A stretch of DNA of 64,000 nt from Burkholderia pseudomultivorans. Its GTDB lineage: Bacteria; Pseudomonadota; Gammaproteobacteria; Burkholderiales; Burkholderiaceae. Made by a program: the position numbers and the translations under genes. Shown here piece by piece: positions 9,325 to 19,466 of this stretch. Position 1 is the first letter of the stretch, and each line of letters begins with the position of its first letter. The notes beneath the pieces are model-generated. The model was given only the letters and a program-made list of their open reading frames with translations, had not been told where the DNA came from and did not search any database. The stretch is taken from the NCBI RefSeq assembly GCF_001718415.1, contig NZ_CP013378.1, forward strand, positions 2,294,001-2,358,000. Direction: 5' to 3'.

Positions 9325-9951
9325 ATGACCGATACCGCCGCTTCCACCAGCCAGCCCGCGCTCGTGCGCAACGAGCTGAACCTCGTCTGGCTCGACATGG
9401 AGATGACGGGCCTCGACCCGGATAACGACCGCATCATCGAGATCGCGGTCGTCGTGACCAACTCGACGCTCGACATCGCCGTCGAAGGTCCGGTGTTCGC
9501 GATCCACCAGAGCGACGCGACGCTCGCGAAGATGGACGACTGGAACAAGTCGACGCACGGCCGCTCGGGCCTGATCGACCGCGTGCGCGCGTCGACCGTG
9601 ACAGAGGCGGAAGCCGCCGCGCAGCTCCAGGCGTTCCTCATGCAGTACGTGTCGCCCGGCAAGTCGCCGATGTGCGGCAACTCGATCTGCCAGGACCGCC
9701 GCTTCATGGCGCGCTGGATGCCGGAGCTCGAGCGTTTCTTCCACTACCGCAACCTCGACGTCAGTACGCTCAAGGAGCTGTGCCGGCGCTGGCAGCCGGC
9801 AATCTACAAGGGCTTCCAGAAGCGCGCGATGCACACCGCGCTCGCGGACATCCACGAGTCGATCGACGAGCTGAAGTACTACCGCGAGCATTTCCTGATT
9901 CCGGCCGCTTCGACGCCCGCGTCGGCGGGCGAATCGGCGCCGGCCGCCTGA
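9325..9951 (+). CDS. orn: Oligoribonuclease
   Basis: 208 aa DEDDh 3'-5' exonuclease that degrades di- to pentanucleotides, including pGpG from c-di-GMP turnover. The first catalytic pair is Asp24 and Glu26 in [24 protein letters not shown] and [18 protein letters not shown] supply the later acidic and His residues. It is divergent from the M48/rsgA operon with a gap of about 117 bp. The C-terminal tail is a short Ala/Ser-rich extension. Confidence 0.97.
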   Translation: MTDTAASTSQPALVRNELNLVWLDMEMTGLDPDNDRIIEIAVVVTNSTLDIAVEGPVFAIHQSDATLAKMDDWNKSTHGRSGLIDRVRASTVTEAEAAAQLQAFLMQYVSPGKSPMCGNSICQDRRFMARWMPELERFFHYRNLDVSTLKELCRRWQPAIYKGFQKRAMHTALADIHESIDELKYYREHFLIPAASTPASAGESAPAA

Positions 9952-9967
9952 GCGGGCCGGCACGCGT

Positions 9968-10585
9968 TCAGCGCGGCGCGCGCTGCGCGCTTTTCGGCCG
10001 GAACGCCGCGACCACCGCGGCGTTCGTCTCGATATAAGGGCCGCCGATCAGGTCGATGCAGTAGGGCACCGCGGCGAAGATGCCGGGCACGGTCGACTTG
10101 CCGTCGGCATCGCGCAGCCCTTCGAGCGTTTCCCGGATCGACTTCGGCTGGCCCGGCAGGTTGATGATCAGCGCCGCGTGGTCGGCCGTCTCGCGGATCA
10201 CCGCGACCTGCCGCGACAGGATCGCGGTCGGCACGAAATTCAGGCTGATCTGCCGCATCTGCTCGCCGAATCCCGGCATTTCCTTCGTCGCGACCGCGAG
10301 CGTCGCCTCGGGCGTCACGTCGCGGCGCGCGGGGCCGGTGCCGCCCGTCGTCAGCACGAGGTCGCAACCGGCGACGTCGACCAGCTCGGCGAGCGTGGCC
10401 GAGATCGTCGGCGCATCGTCCTGGATCAGCCGCGTCTCGGCGCGCCACGGCGAGGTGAGCGCGCCCGCCAGCCATTCCTGCAGCGCCGGGATGCCCTTGT
10501 CCTCGTAGACGCCGGTGCTCGCGCGGTCGCTGATCGACACGAGACCGACGACGAGCTCGTCCGGGTGGTTACGCTTCGTCGTCAT
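9968..10585 (-). CDS. mog: Molybdopterin adenylyltransferase
   Basis: 205 aa MogA/MoaB-fold protein that adenylates molybdopterin before molybdate insertion by Moe[16 protein letters not shown] opens the fold, followed by the conserved [21 protein letters not shown] substrate loop and [17 protein letters not shown]. The ATG at 10585 is preceded by GGAG six bases upstream, inside the 3' end of darP. An upstream in-frame ATG at 10600 has no such site. The other Moco genes (moeA, mobA, moaA) lie at 37-40 kb. Confidence 0.93.
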   Translation of the reverse strand: MTTKRNHPDELVVGLVSISDRASTGVYEDKGIPALQEWLAGALTSPWRAETRLIQDDAPTISATLAELVDVAGCDLVLTTGGTGPARRDVTPEATLAVATKEMPGFGEQMRQISLNFVPTAILSRQVAVIRETADHAALIINLPGQPKSIRETLEGLRDADGKSTVPGIFAAVPYCIDLIGGPYIETNAAVVAAFRPKSAQRAPR

Positions 10586-11180
10586 CGTCGTCTCCGGCAT
10601 CGTCGGATGCTTCGTCTTCCGTATCGGGTGCGCCGCTCGCGGTCTTGATCCACTGGAACAGCTCGCGGAAATAGCGCGGCGGCCGGCCTTGCTGCGCTTC
10701 CTTGCGCGCGTTGCGAATCAGCGTGCGGCCTTCCTGCACGTCGGCGTCCGGGTGCTGGCGGATGAATTCGGTCAGCGCGTCGTCATTTGCGAGCAGTTGC
10801 TCGCGCGTGCGCTCGATCCAGTGCAGACGGGCCGTCGCGGCCTTGTTCACGCCGCGCTGCGCGTCGAGCGCCGTGCGCAGCGCGGCCGTCTCGTCGTCGC
10901 TCAGCGAGCGCATCACGCGGCCGACATACTGGAGCTGGCGTCGCTTGCCTTCGTGATCGGTGATGCGGCGCGCCTCGCGAACGGCGTCCGCGAGATCTTC
11001 GGGCATCGGCATGCGCTTGAGCGCGTCTTTCGGCAGGTCGACGAGCGCCTGACCAAGTTCCTGCAGCGCGTGCATCTCGCGCTTGAGCTGGGATTTGCTG
11101 GGGCGATCGTAGCCGTTGTCGACGTCGTCGTCGGCATGCTCGATCGGCTGGATTCGGGTTTTGCGGTTCATGGGCGGCAT
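10569..11180 (-). CDS. darP: Ribosome-associated protein DarP (YjgA family)
   Basis: 203 aa. The conserved core [22 protein letters not shown] and [21 protein letters not shown] identifies the DUF615/YjgA family, which associates with late 50S precursors. The C-terminus is strongly acidic ([18 protein letters not shown]). Two ATG codons (11180 and 11171) are possible and neither has a strong Shine-Dalgarno; a start at 11171 gives MNRKTRIQP. The 3' end overlaps the mog start by 17 bp. It is divergent from pmbA. Confidence 0.9.
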   Translation of the reverse strand: MPPMNRKTRIQPIEHADDDVDNGYDRPSKSQLKREMHALQELGQALVDLPKDALKRMPMPEDLADAVREARRITDHEGKRRQLQYVGRVMRSLSDDETAALRTALDAQRGVNKAATARLHWIERTREQLLANDDALTEFIRQHPDADVQEGRTLIRNARKEAQQGRPPRYFRELFQWIKTASGAPDTEDEASDDAGDDDDDEA

Positions 11181-11298
11181 TGTATCGCGGCCGGGACCCC
11201 CCAGCTTGTCTGTACGCGGCCCCGGACCTTGCTATGATCGCGGGATACGCAACATTTTGAACACGCGGGCAGCACGCCCGCCACCGGATATCACGACG

Positions 11299-12669
11299 AT
11301 GGCAGCCAATCTCGACGTACAAGCGCGCTATTTCCCGCACACGCAGGACCAGCTCAAGGAAATCGCCTCGGACATCCTTCGCCATGCGAAGGCCCTCGGC
11401 GCGACGGACGCCGCGACCGAAATCTCCGAGGGCGACGGCCTGTCGGTGTCGGTGCGCCGCGGCGAGGTCGAGACGATCGAGCACAACCGCGACAAGATGG
11501 TCGGCGTGACCGTGTTCATCGGCAAGAAGCGCGGCAACGCGAGCACGTCGGACTTCTCGCCGGCCGCGATCAAGGACACCGTCGCCGCCGCCTACAACAT
11601 CGCGCGCTTCACGGCCGAGGACGACGCGGCCGGCCTCGCCGAGGCCGAGCTGCTCGAAACCGATCCGCGCGACCTCGATCTCTATCATCCGTGGGCGCTG
11701 ACGGCCGACGAGGCCGTCGAGATCGCGCGCCGCGCGGAAGACGCGGCATTCGCGGTCAGCCCGCAGATCCGCAACTCGGAAGGCGCAAGCGTGTCGGCGC
11801 AGCACTCGCAGTTCGTGCTCGCGACCTCGCGCGGCTTCCTGGCCGGCTATCCGTATTCGCGCCACTATGTCGCGTGCGCGCCGATCGCGGGCAGCGGCCG
11901 CCACATGCAGCGCGACGACTGGTATTCGTCGAAGCGCAACGCGCTCGATCTCGCGGCGCCCGAGGCGGTCGGCCGCTATGCCGCCGAACGCGCGCTCGCG
12001 CGGATGGGCGCGCGCCGCCTCGACACGCGCAAGGTGCCGGTGCTGTTCGAGGCGCCGCTCGCGGCCGGCCTGCTCGGCGCATTCGTGCAGGCAGTCAGCG
12101 GCGGCGCGCTGTACCGCAAGACGTCGTTCCTCGTCGACAGCCTCGGCAAGCCGGTGTTCGCACCGCACGTCCAGATCGTCGAGGATCCGCACGTGCCGCG
12201 CGCGATGGGCAGCGCGCCGTTCGACGAGGAAGGCGTGCGCACGCGTGCGCGCAGCGTCGTCAAGGACGGCGTGGTCGAAGGCTACTTCCTGTCGACCTAT
12301 TCCGCGCGCAAGCTCGGCACGCAGACGACCGGCAACGCCGGCGGCTCGCACAACCTCGCGCTGCGCAGCGCGAACACGCAGCCGGGCGACGACTTCGACG
12401 CGATGCTGAAGAAGCTCGGCACGGGCCTGCTGCTGACCGAACTGATGGGGCAGGGCGTGAACTACGTGACGGGCGACTATTCGCGCGGCGCGGCCGGCTT
12501 CTGGGTCGAGAACGGCGTGATCCAGTATCCGGTCGAGGAGATCACCGTGGCCAGCACGCTGCAGGAGATGTTCCGGCACATCGTCGCGGTCGGCGCGGAT
12601 TCGATCGTGCGCGGCACGAAGGAAACGGGCTCGGTGCTGATCGAGCAGATGACGATCGCCGGGCAGTAA
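11299..12669 (+). CDS. pmbA: Metalloprotease subunit PmbA/TldE
   Basis: 456 aa, matching TldE. It forms the TldD-TldE protease that matures modified peptides and degrades unfolded peptides. The order of conserved blocks is ATDAATEISEGDGLSVSVRRGEVE, RNSEGASVSAQHS, then GSAPFDEEGVRTR and TGNAGGSHNLAL, ending with GAAGFWVENGVIQYPVEEITVA. TldE lacks the HExxH of TldD, and none is seen here. The ATG at 11299 was chosen over far upstream codons in the same frame that would overlap darP. A TATGAT -10-like element lies at 11233. Confidence 0.95.
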   Translation: MAANLDVQARYFPHTQDQLKEIASDILRHAKALGATDAATEISEGDGLSVSVRRGEVETIEHNRDKMVGVTVFIGKKRGNASTSDFSPAAIKDTVAAAYNIARFTAEDDAAGLAEAELLETDPRDLDLYHPWALTADEAVEIARRAEDAAFAVSPQIRNSEGASVSAQHSQFVLATSRGFLAGYPYSRHYVACAPIAGSGRHMQRDDWYSSKRNALDLAAPEAVGRYAAERALARMGARRLDTRKVPVLFEAPLAAGLLGAFVQAVSGGALYRKTSFLVDSLGKPVFAPHVQIVEDPHVPRAMGSAPFDEEGVRTRARSVVKDGVVEGYFLSTYSARKLGTQTTGNAGGSHNLALRSANTQPGDDFDAMLKKLGTGLLLTELMGQGVNYVTGDYSRGAAGFWVENGVIQYPVEEITVASTLQEMFRHIVAVGADSIVRGTKETGSVLIEQMTIAGQ

Positions 12670-12726
12670 GCGGCGCGCGATGTCGGCCCGCGCGACGACG
12701 GGCGCGGCATCGGTTCCGGAAAAAAG

Positions 12727-12760
12727 AAGCCCGACCGGCGCACATGCGCCGGTCGGGCTT
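12727..12760. terminator. Bidirectional terminator between pmbA and folA
   Basis: A perfect 15-bp inverted repeat (AAGCCCGACCGGCGC and its complement) around an ACAT loop has A-rich sequence before it and TTTTCG after it. It separates two convergent genes. Confidence 0.9.
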
Positions 12761-12780
12761 TTCGTTATGCGCCGAGCGCG

Positions 12781-13281
12781 TCAGCCGTGCTTGCGCGTAT
12801 AGACGACGAACGCATAGCCGAAGGTATTCGGCGCGGCGGCCTGGTGCGCGTCGCGCGACACTTCCCGCCAGTGCGCGGGATCGGGCGCGGGGAACGAGGC
12901 ATCGCCGTCGAAGTCCGCGTCGATCTCGGTGACGATCAGCTTGTCCGCGAGCGCGAGGCCTTCCGTATAGAGCTGCGCGCCGCCGATCAGAAAGGCCTCG
13001 GCGGCGCCGTCGCGTGCCGCGAGCGCCAGCGCATCGGCCAGCGACGTGACGGTGTCGCAGCCCTCGAAGCGGCGCGACGCATCGCGCGTGACGACGATGT
13101 TGCGGCGGCCCGGCAGCGGCCGCCCGATCGATTCGTGGGTCTTGCGGCCCATCACGATCGGCGCGCCCATCGTCGTGCGTTTGAAGAACGCGAGATCTTC
13201 GGGAAGTTTCCAGGGCAACTGGTTGTCGCGGCCGATGATGCCGTTGCGGGCGCGCGCGACGATCAGGGTCAACGTCGTCAT
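12781..13281 (-). CDS. folA: Dihydrofolate reductase
   Basis: 166 aa type I DHFR that reduces dihydrofolate with NADPH. Conserved blocks are [22 protein letters not shown] (the Met20-loop region and the catalytic acidic residue), [25 protein letters not shown] and [15 protein letters not shown]. It is not in an operon with thyA, which lies 2.5 kb away on the other strand. This is the trimethoprim target; resistance cannot be judged from sequence alone. Confidence 0.96.
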   Translation of the reverse strand: MTTLTLIVARARNGIIGRDNQLPWKLPEDLAFFKRTTMGAPIVMGRKTHESIGRPLPGRRNIVVTRDASRRFEGCDTVTSLADALALAARDGAAEAFLIGGAQLYTEGLALADKLIVTEIDADFDGDASFPAPDPAHWREVSRDAHQAAAPNTFGYAFVVYTRKHG

Positions 13282-13495
13282 GGAGGTCGGGGAAGAGAAG
13301 AGCCGGAATGGCGCCGATTCTACCGGAACGGCGGCGCGCGCCCGGTATTGCCGCCGGTCGTCGCGACGACGACCGGCCGGATAAAAGAAGTGCCCGCCGG
13401 GGGACGGGGCACCAAACCGTTCCGGATGGCAGTGCGATCGACGGGCCGCGTGCGGCTCGCATCGATTCGATCTGCAATCCTGATCGAATGGGCGC

Positions 13496-13819
13496 TCACT
13501 GACGCATGCCGTTCTCCGTATTGCCCTGCATCGCGTGCTGCACGTCGGACGGTTGCGGAATCGGTACGGGGACCGGCAGCGGCATCGGCGGCGTGATTTC
13601 GTCCCACAGCGTCACCGATGTCTTGCCGGCCGGCAGCGCGCGCGGCGCCGACACGGTCACGATGCCGAATCCGTCGTGCGGGATGTCCGACATGTCGGAC
13701 GCAAGCATCACGCCCTGCTTCGGCGGCAGGGTATCGTCCGCGCGCGCCGATGCGGGCAGACAGGCCGCCGCGAGCACAATCGCGAGCGATACGAAAGAAA
13801 GTAAAGGATGGGTTCGCAT
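13496..13819 (-). CDS. Small secreted protein, Pro-rich C-terminus, unknown function
   Basis: 107 aa. The ATG at 13819 has a good GGAGAGG site upstream and starts a Sec signal peptide ([20 protein letters not shown], cleavage near ASARA|DD). The mature part of about 80 residues contains [23 protein letters not shown] and a proline-rich run [15 protein letters not shown] do not recognise the family. It is probably exported to the periplasm or beyond. It sits alone between folA and a gene-free region. Confidence 0.65.
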   Translation of the reverse strand: MRTHPLLSFVSLAIVLAAACLPASARADDTLPPKQGVMLASDMSDIPHDGFGIVTVSAPRALPAGKTSVTLWDEITPPMPLPVPVPIPQPSDVQHAMQGNTENGMRQ

Positions 13820-14306
13820 GGTCGCCTCTCCGATGCCTCCGCTATCAGCGAAATGCATGCCATCGGGGCGCGAGCGTTGTCGCGGCTGCGATTCGCGCAT
13901 GCGCGTTGTGAATTACGCTGGAAAACGCCGGAAAATGTTTCAGGCATGAAACGACGGGGGTCGGGAATACTGCTGATTCAACGGCCACGCCGCAAGGATG
14001 AAAATCGTCGCGTGTGTCGAGGCAAGGTTAGCGGCGCTGCACCCGTGCTATGTGCAGACGATTGACATGCATCGACCTCCTGAGCGATCACTCGCCGCAT
14101 ACGCTGAAACGGGCTTGTCTTGTTCGGCGTTTATAACGGAAGCGGCCTTCACCAGAAGAACGACTGGACGCGAGATAAGCGCCACCATGCGAGGCTTGTC
14201 ATTGCCGAGCATCACCGGACGAACCGGGCTGACCCGATCCGATCCTTTTCGCACGCGATCTTGCGTGCGCGGCAATCGTTAGACGGTTGATGAACGGGGT
14301 GAGCAT
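13820..14306. other. Gene-free region of 487 bp upstream of the sigma-54 activator
   Basis: No convincing gene was found: short open frames here lack ribosome sites and look like chance. Base composition is less GC-rich than the neighbours in places (TTCGGCGTTTATAACGG near 14128). The region must hold the promoter of the secreted protein (-) and that of the activator gene (+). I could not assign a clear -24/-12 or -35/-10 pair. Confidence 0.5.
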
Positions 14307-15710
14307 ATGGGAGCCGAGCAGCGGCATGTGATCTACTATTCGCGCGAACCGAACGACGCGTTGCGCGGCCATTTCGACGAATGCGGCTGGAGCGTCGATC
14401 TCGCGGGAACGGTGCGCGACGTGCGACGGGTCGTGCAGCAGGGTGTCGCAACCGCGGGACTTCTCGATTTTTCGTCGGGCTTCAAGTCTTCCGATCTGCG
14501 CGAACTGGAAGCCTGCCTGAGCATCCAGCATATCGGCTGGATCGCCGCGACGCAGCGCGGCCAGTTGCAGGATGCGGCGCTGCGCCACCTGATTCGCGAC
14601 TACTGCTTCGATTACGTGACGATGCCGTACGAGACGTCGCGCATCGTCGAGACCGTCGGCCATGCGCACGGGATGGTCGCGCTGACCGAGCGGGTCGCAC
14701 CGCCGGCGAGCGCCGCTGCCGGGCGCGGCGAAGGCGAAATGGTCGGCACCTGCGAGGCGATGCTCGCGCTGTTCAGAACGATCCGCCGCGTCGCGACGAC
14801 CGATGCGCCGGTCTTCATTTCCGGCGAGTCGGGTACGGGCAAGGAACTGACGGCCGTCGCGATTCACGAGCGTTCGTCGCGCGCGCAGGCGCCGTTCGTC
14901 GCAATCAACTGCGGCGCGATTCCGCCGACGCTGCTGCAGGCCGAACTGTTCGGCTACGAGCGCGGCGCGTTCACCGGTGCGAACCAGCGCAAGGTCGGGC
15001 GCGTCGAGGCCGCGAACGGCGGCACGCTGTTTCTCGACGAGATCGGCGACCTGCCGCTCGAGAGCCAGGCAAGCCTGCTGCGTTTCCTGCAGGAAGGCAA
15101 GATCGAGCGGCTCGGCGCGCATGCGTCGGTGCCGGTCGACGTGCGCGTGATCTGCGCGACGCACGTGGACATGGAAACCGCGCTGCGCGCAGGGCGCTTC
15201 CGCGAGGACCTGTTTCACCGGCTGTGCGTGCTGAAGATCGAGGAGCCGCCGCTGCGCGCGCGCGGCAAGGACATCGAGGTGCTGGCGCGCCACATGCTCG
15301 AGCGCTTCAAGGGCGATGCGCATCGCCGGCTGCGCGGCTTTTCGCCCGATGCGGTCGCGGCGCTGTACGGCTACTCGTGGCCGGGCAACGTGCGCGAGCT
15401 GATCAACCGCGTGCGGCGCGCGATCGTGATGTCGGAGGGCCGGATGATCACCGCGGCCGATCTCGAGCTGAACGACTACGCGACGCTCGCGCCCGTCTCG
15501 CTCGTCGAGGCGCGCGAGGCGGCCGAGCGGCAGGCGATCGAGCAGGCACTGCTGCGCCATCGCGGCCGGTTCGCCGACGCGGCGCGCGAGCTGGGCGTGT
15601 CGCGCGTCACGCTGTACCGGCTGATGTGCACGCACGGCATGCGCGATCGCGGCGACACGCTTGCAGGGTTTTCGGCGCCGTTGCCGGAGCATCCTCGCCA
15701 CGCTTGCTAA
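14307..15710 (+). CDS. VpsR/BerB-like sigma-54 activator with receiver-like N-domain
   Basis: 467 aa enhancer-binding protein. Residues 6-125 form a receiver-like domain of the VpsR type. Asp54 (GLLDFSSG) sits where the phospho-Asp would be, but the usual Lys-Pro is Met106-Pro107 (TMPYE). The AAA+ domain has Walker A GESGTGKE at 173-180, GAFTGA at 220-225 (the sigma-54 contact loop) and Walker B TLFLDEIG at 240-247, plus WPGNVREL. A Fis-type helix-turn-helix ends the protein ([20 protein letters not shown]). By family, c-di-GMP-linked control of exopolysaccharide or biofilm genes is likely; BerB of B. cenocepacia is the closest characterised protein I can name. Sits immediately upstream of thyA (41 bp). 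Confidence 0.85.
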   Translation: MGAEQRHVIYYSREPNDALRGHFDECGWSVDLAGTVRDVRRVVQQGVATAGLLDFSSGFKSSDLRELEACLSIQHIGWIAATQRGQLQDAALRHLIRDYCFDYVTMPYETSRIVETVGHAHGMVALTERVAPPASAAAGRGEGEMVGTCEAMLALFRTIRRVATTDAPVFISGESGTGKELTAVAIHERSSRAQAPFVAINCGAIPPTLLQAELFGYERGAFTGANQRKVGRVEAANGGTLFLDEIGDLPLESQASLLRFLQEGKIERLGAHASVPVDVRVICATHVDMETALRAGRFREDLFHRLCVLKIEEPPLRARGKDIEVLARHMLERFKGDAHRRLRGFSPDAVAALYGYSWPGNVRELINRVRRAIVMSEGRMITAADLELNDYATLAPVSLVEAREAAERQAIEQALLRHRGRFADAARELGVSRVTLYRLMCTHGMRDRGDTLAGFSAPLPEHPRHAC

Positions 15711-15751
15711 AATTGGCGGGTACGGCCGCCCTCGCGGCCGAAGGAACCCGC

Positions 15752-16723
15752 ATGAAACAGTACCTCGATCTCGTTCGCACCATCCTCGACACCGGCACCT
15801 GGCAGGAGAACCGCACCGGGATCCGCACCATCAGCATGCCGGGCGCGATGCTGCGCTTCGACCTGCAGCAAGGCTTCCCGGCCGTGACGACGAAGAAGCT
15901 CGCGTTCAAGTCCGCGATCGGCGAACTGGTCGGTTTCCTGCGCGCGTCGCGCAGCGCGGCCGATTTCCGCGCGCTCGGCTGCAAGGTGTGGGACGCGAAC
16001 GCGAACGAGAACGCGCAGTGGCTCGCGAATCCGTATCGGCAGGGCGTCGACGATCTCGGCGACGTGTACGGCGTGCAATGGCGCCAGTGGCCCGGCTACA
16101 AGGTGCTCGACGCGGGCGCGGACGCGCAGATCGCCGATGCGACGCGCCGCGGCTTCCGGATCGTCACGCGCTTCGACGAGGACGGCGCGCCGAAGGTGCT
16201 GCTGTACAAGGCGATCGACCAGCTTCGCCAGTGCCTCGACACGATCATCGAGAATCCGTCCGACCGGCGCATCCTGTTTCATGCATGGAATCCGGCCGTG
16301 CTCGACCAGATCGCGCTGCCGGCCTGCCATCTGCTGTATCAGTTCCTGCCGAACGCCGCGAAGCGCGAGATCTCGCTGTGCCTGTACATCCGCAGCAACG
16401 ACGTCGGGCTCGGCACGCCGTTCAACCTGACCGAAGGCGCCGCGCTGCTGTCGCTCGTCGGCCGGCTGACGGGCTATACGCCGCGCTGGTTCACGTATTT
16501 CATCGGCGACGCGCATATCTACGAGAACCAGCTCGACATGCTGCAGCAGCAGCTCACGCGCGAGCCGTACGAAAGCCCGCGGCTCGAGATCGCCGAGCGT
16601 GTGCCCGATTATGCGAAGACGGGCGTCTATGCGCCCGAATGGCTCGAGCGCGTCGAGCCGTCGGATTTCTCGCTGGTCGGCTACCGGCATCATGAGCCGC
16701 TGACCGCGCCGATGGCGGTCTGA
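15752..16723 (+). CDS. thyA: Thymidylate synthase
   Basis: 323 aa. It makes dTMP from dUMP with methylene-tetrahydrofolate. [24 protein letters not shown] starts the fold, with [10 protein letters not shown], the catalytic Cys in [10 protein letters not shown], and the folate/dUMP loop [16 protein letters not shown]. It is longer than E. coli ThyA (264 aa) through an insertion in the middle ([24 protein letters not shown] region), which is shared by one ThyA subgroup. A TAAAAT -10-like element lies in the 3' end of the preceding gene. Confidence 0.96.
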   Translation: MKQYLDLVRTILDTGTWQENRTGIRTISMPGAMLRFDLQQGFPAVTTKKLAFKSAIGELVGFLRASRSAADFRALGCKVWDANANENAQWLANPYRQGVDDLGDVYGVQWRQWPGYKVLDAGADAQIADATRRGFRIVTRFDEDGAPKVLLYKAIDQLRQCLDTIIENPSDRRILFHAWNPAVLDQIALPACHLLYQFLPNAAKREISLCLYIRSNDVGLGTPFNLTEGAALLSLVGRLTGYTPRWFTYFIGDAHIYENQLDMLQQQLTREPYESPRLEIAERVPDYAKTGVYAPEWLERVEPSDFSLVGYRHHEPLTAPMAV

Positions 16724-16760
16724 GCCGCGCGCGGCCCGTGGGCCGCATTCCGAAGCACGA

Positions 16761-16791
16761 AGGCCCGACCGGTGCAAGCCGGGTCGGGCCT
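16761..16791. terminator. Terminator between thyA and the FecR-domain gene
   Basis: AGGCCCGAC pairs with GTCGGGCCT, with an inner CCGG/CCGG stem around a TGCAAG loop and a T-rich tail (CGTTGTTTCC). The genes converge here, so it may serve both. Confidence 0.75.
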
Positions 16792-16805
16792 CGTTGTTTC
16801 CGCGC

Positions 16806-19379
16806 TTATTGGCGATGCCGTTCTTCGCCGTGCGGCGGCGGGTTGTTCGGATGCGGGGCCGGCTGCGGCTGCGGCCGCGGTTCCATGCGGGGGGCCGGCA
16901 TGGCGGGCCGTGGTTCCATGTGCGGCGCCGGCATCGCCGGTCGAGGCTCCATGCGCGGTGCCGGCTGCGGACGCGGTTCGACGTGCGGCGCGGGCATCGC
17001 GGGCCGCGGCTCGAAACGCGGCGCCTGCGGCTGCGGTCGCGGCATGTCGCGTGCTGGGGACGGAGCGCGGAACTCGTTGCCGCGCGACGGCGCGACATCG
17101 CGATGCGGCGCGGGCTGCGCGAATTCCGGGCTCGGTCGCGGGGCCGGGGCGGAGCGCTCCGGCCGCGGCTGCGTCGGCGGCTGGAAATCGGGGCGCGGTC
17201 GCGGCTGCGGGATCTGCGCAGTGTGGTCGATCGGCGGCTGCGGCAGCGCGCGCGGCGCCGCTTCGCGGACGCCGGGCGCCGCCGGCATGCCGTCCGGATG
17301 CACGGTCGGCGCCGCGCCGCGCACCGGCGGCAGGGCGTTCTGGCCTGCGCCGTGGAGCGCGGTCGGCGGCGTCGGGCGTTGCCGTTCCATCGGCGTATGC
17401 GGTTGCATCCATGCCGGCGACGGCGCTTCCGCGGCGTGCGCGGCGCCGATGCCGGACGGGCCGTTGGACGCGATCGGCGGGTGCGGGACGCCGTTGCCGG
17501 GCGCGAACGCCGGATGCGGCGCCGGGCTGCCGGGCGCCTGCGGTGCGCCGCCGTTCGCGAAGCGCGGCGCGTTCGGGCTTTCACCGTTCATCGGTCGTAC
17601 GCCGTTCGGCATGACGGGTGCGCGCGCCTCCTGCATCGGCGCGCCCGGGCGGCCGGCCTGCGCCGGCTGTCCTTCGCGCGGCGCATGGGCGGGCTGCACG
17701 ACCGGGCCGTGCGGATTCACGAGCTGCACGTTGCGCATCGCCCACGCGCCGCCCTGCGGGTTACCCGGCACGCGCACCGGACGCGCGGTGTAGTCGGGCG
17801 GCACGCTCGTCTTCACGACGGGCACGCCGGCGCCCGGCACGCGGCCGCCTTGCCGGACGAGATGCGCGGCGGCCGCGTCGCGGTAAGCGGGCGGCACGGC
17901 CGGGTTGCGCGTCGCGACGAACGGGTGCTGCGCGATCGCCGCAGGCGGCCGGTAGCTGGCGGTTCGCAGCCCGCCGGTAAAGCTCTGGCGCACTGGTGCA
18001 ATGCCCGGCGTGCCCGGCATCACGTGCGCGTTGCGCCATTGCTGCGGATCGACGCGCTGCGAGAAGTGCGCGACGGGCTGGCCGTGCACGAACGCGGTGG
18101 CCGGCACGGCCGTGATCGCATGCGGCGCGCGGAAGTTCACATAGGTGTTGTGGATGTTGGTGATGTTCGTCACGTTCACGGTCTTGTTCACCGTGACGTT
18201 GTTCACCACGATGTTGCGGTTCACGCGATCGTAGTAATGCGGGCTCCAGCCGCCCCAGCCGGGATGCCACGGTTCGCCGGGGCCGAGCGCGAACCACGCG
18301 CAGCCGGCCGCGGCCACGCCGCCGACGGTCAGCGCGACGCTCCAGTCGGGACCGCCGCCACCGCCGACGAACGCGACGAGCGCCGGCGCGTAGACCGGCG
18401 GCTCGCTGACGGCCATCGGCCCGGGCACCCATGCCCAGCTGTCGTCCACGTACGCCCAGCGACCGTAGTGATACGGCGCGAAGCCCCACGGCGCATCGTC
18501 GACCCAGGTCCAGCCCCACGGCGCCTGCCAGATCCAGTGACCGTCGTGATAGGGTGCCCAGTCGGCCGGCGTGTCGTTAGGCACCCAGACTTCGCCGTAG
18601 TTCGGCGTTTCGCGCCATGTGCCGTTCGCGTCGAGGTCCTGGTAACCGGGGATGTCGCGCGACACGTAGCGGGCCGAGACCGAGCGGTCCTCGGCCGCGT
18701 CGCGGCTGTCGGCCCAGCGATCGAGCGCATCGGGGGCAGGGGCGGGCGCCTGCTGCGCGACCTGCAGGCCGGTGCCGGTGAACACGACCTGCTGCCCCGG
18801 CGACAGCGGGTACTGTCCGTTGTTGCCGTACACGGTGGCGCTGCCGCTGCGCACGGTGACCGTGGTGCTCGCGCCGTTCGGCGCGACGTCGACGCGATAG
18901 TCGCCGGGCCCGTTGATGCCGAGCGCGAGATTCGGCGTGTCGATTTCGTACGAGCCGCCCGACGGCAGCGCGCGCACATGGGTCGACACGGTGCCGAGCC
19001 CGACCTTCAGCTGCGTGGTCGAATCGTCGAGATTCAGCACCGACAGGCTCGTCGATTCGCCGAGCCGCACTGCGGTCGAACCGATGTGCAGCTCCGAGCG
19101 CGCGCCGGCATCGTTCCACAGCTGGTCGCCGGTCGTCAGCGGCCGGTTGACGGCCGCATACGACCACGTGTCGGTGCCGGCCGGCTCGGTCGTCACCGCG
19201 CCCGACAGATAGTTCAGGCGCGCGACGCGCCCCGGCGGGTCGCCGCCGGGCTGCTGCGCGGCGGCTGCGTAGGGCGCGGCACTCGTCGATTGGGCAAAGG
19301 CGGGCGGGAAGGCGGCGAACGCCGCGACAGCGAGCAACGTGACGCGGGTGATGCGTTTCAGCGCGAACAAGGTGGCCAT
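16806..19379 (-). CDS. Large exported FecR-domain protein (DUF6600-like) with Pro-rich repeat tail
   Basis: 857 aa. It has a Sec signal peptide (VTLLAVAAFAAFPPAFAQS). A FecR-like domain follows at about 45-200 (RLNYLSGAVTTEPAG, WNDAGARSELHIGSTAVRLG, LALGINGPGDYRVDV). A YXXY/Trp-rich segment of repeated units comes next (DANGTWRETPNYGEVWVP, YHDGHWIWQAPWGWTWVDDAPWGFAPYHYGRW), typical of DUF6600 proteins. The last 350 residues are Pro/Ala-rich, ending in repeats of MEPRPAMPAPH. There is no transmembrane segment after the signal peptide and no adjacent ECF sigma gene, so it is not a classic FecR anti-sigma regulator. A periplasmic or surface role is inferred. Confidence 0.8.
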   Translation of the reverse strand: MATLFALKRITRVTLLAVAAFAAFPPAFAQSTSAAPYAAAAQQPGGDPPGRVARLNYLSGAVTTEPAGTDTWSYAAVNRPLTTGDQLWNDAGARSELHIGSTAVRLGESTSLSVLNLDDSTTQLKVGLGTVSTHVRALPSGGSYEIDTPNLALGINGPGDYRVDVAPNGASTTVTVRSGSATVYGNNGQYPLSPGQQVVFTGTGLQVAQQAPAPAPDALDRWADSRDAAEDRSVSARYVSRDIPGYQDLDANGTWRETPNYGEVWVPNDTPADWAPYHDGHWIWQAPWGWTWVDDAPWGFAPYHYGRWAYVDDSWAWVPGPMAVSEPPVYAPALVAFVGGGGGPDWSVALTVGGVAAAGCAWFALGPGEPWHPGWGGWSPHYYDRVNRNIVVNNVTVNKTVNVTNITNIHNTYVNFRAPHAITAVPATAFVHGQPVAHFSQRVDPQQWRNAHVMPGTPGIAPVRQSFTGGLRTASYRPPAAIAQHPFVATRNPAVPPAYRDAAAAHLVRQGGRVPGAGVPVVKTSVPPDYTARPVRVPGNPQGGAWAMRNVQLVNPHGPVVQPAHAPREGQPAQAGRPGAPMQEARAPVMPNGVRPMNGESPNAPRFANGGAPQAPGSPAPHPAFAPGNGVPHPPIASNGPSGIGAAHAAEAPSPAWMQPHTPMERQRPTPPTALHGAGQNALPPVRGAAPTVHPDGMPAAPGVREAAPRALPQPPIDHTAQIPQPRPRPDFQPPTQPRPERSAPAPRPSPEFAQPAPHRDVAPSRGNEFRAPSPARDMPRPQPQAPRFEPRPAMPAPHVEPRPQPAPRMEPRPAMPAPHMEPRPAMPAPRMEPRPQPQPAPHPNNPPPHGEERHRQ
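16873..17018 (-). repeat. Imperfect tandem repeats coding MEPRPAMPAP units
   Basis: Inside the 3' end of the FecR-domain gene, the unit of about 33-36 bp encoding (M/V/F)EPRPAMPAPH or EPRPQPAPR recurs about five times. Such repeats can change number by slippage or recombination, altering tail length. Confidence 0.7.
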
Positions 19380-19466
19380 GGTGAACGTCGTAGTCGTGAT
19401 CGCGGCGCGTCGATTCGTGCCGTTGAATTCACAATATCCGCTCGGCCTGTTTCAGTGCGCGGTGTT

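Noticed and set aside
13998..14282. A 94-aa frame in the gene-free region
   Set aside because: There is no ribosome site, no recognised family, and the composition looks like chance. Not called as a gene.
14381..16723. A 780-aa frame ending in thyA
   Set aside because: The first 457 residues are the shadow of the sigma-54 activator gene. ThyA starts at 15752.
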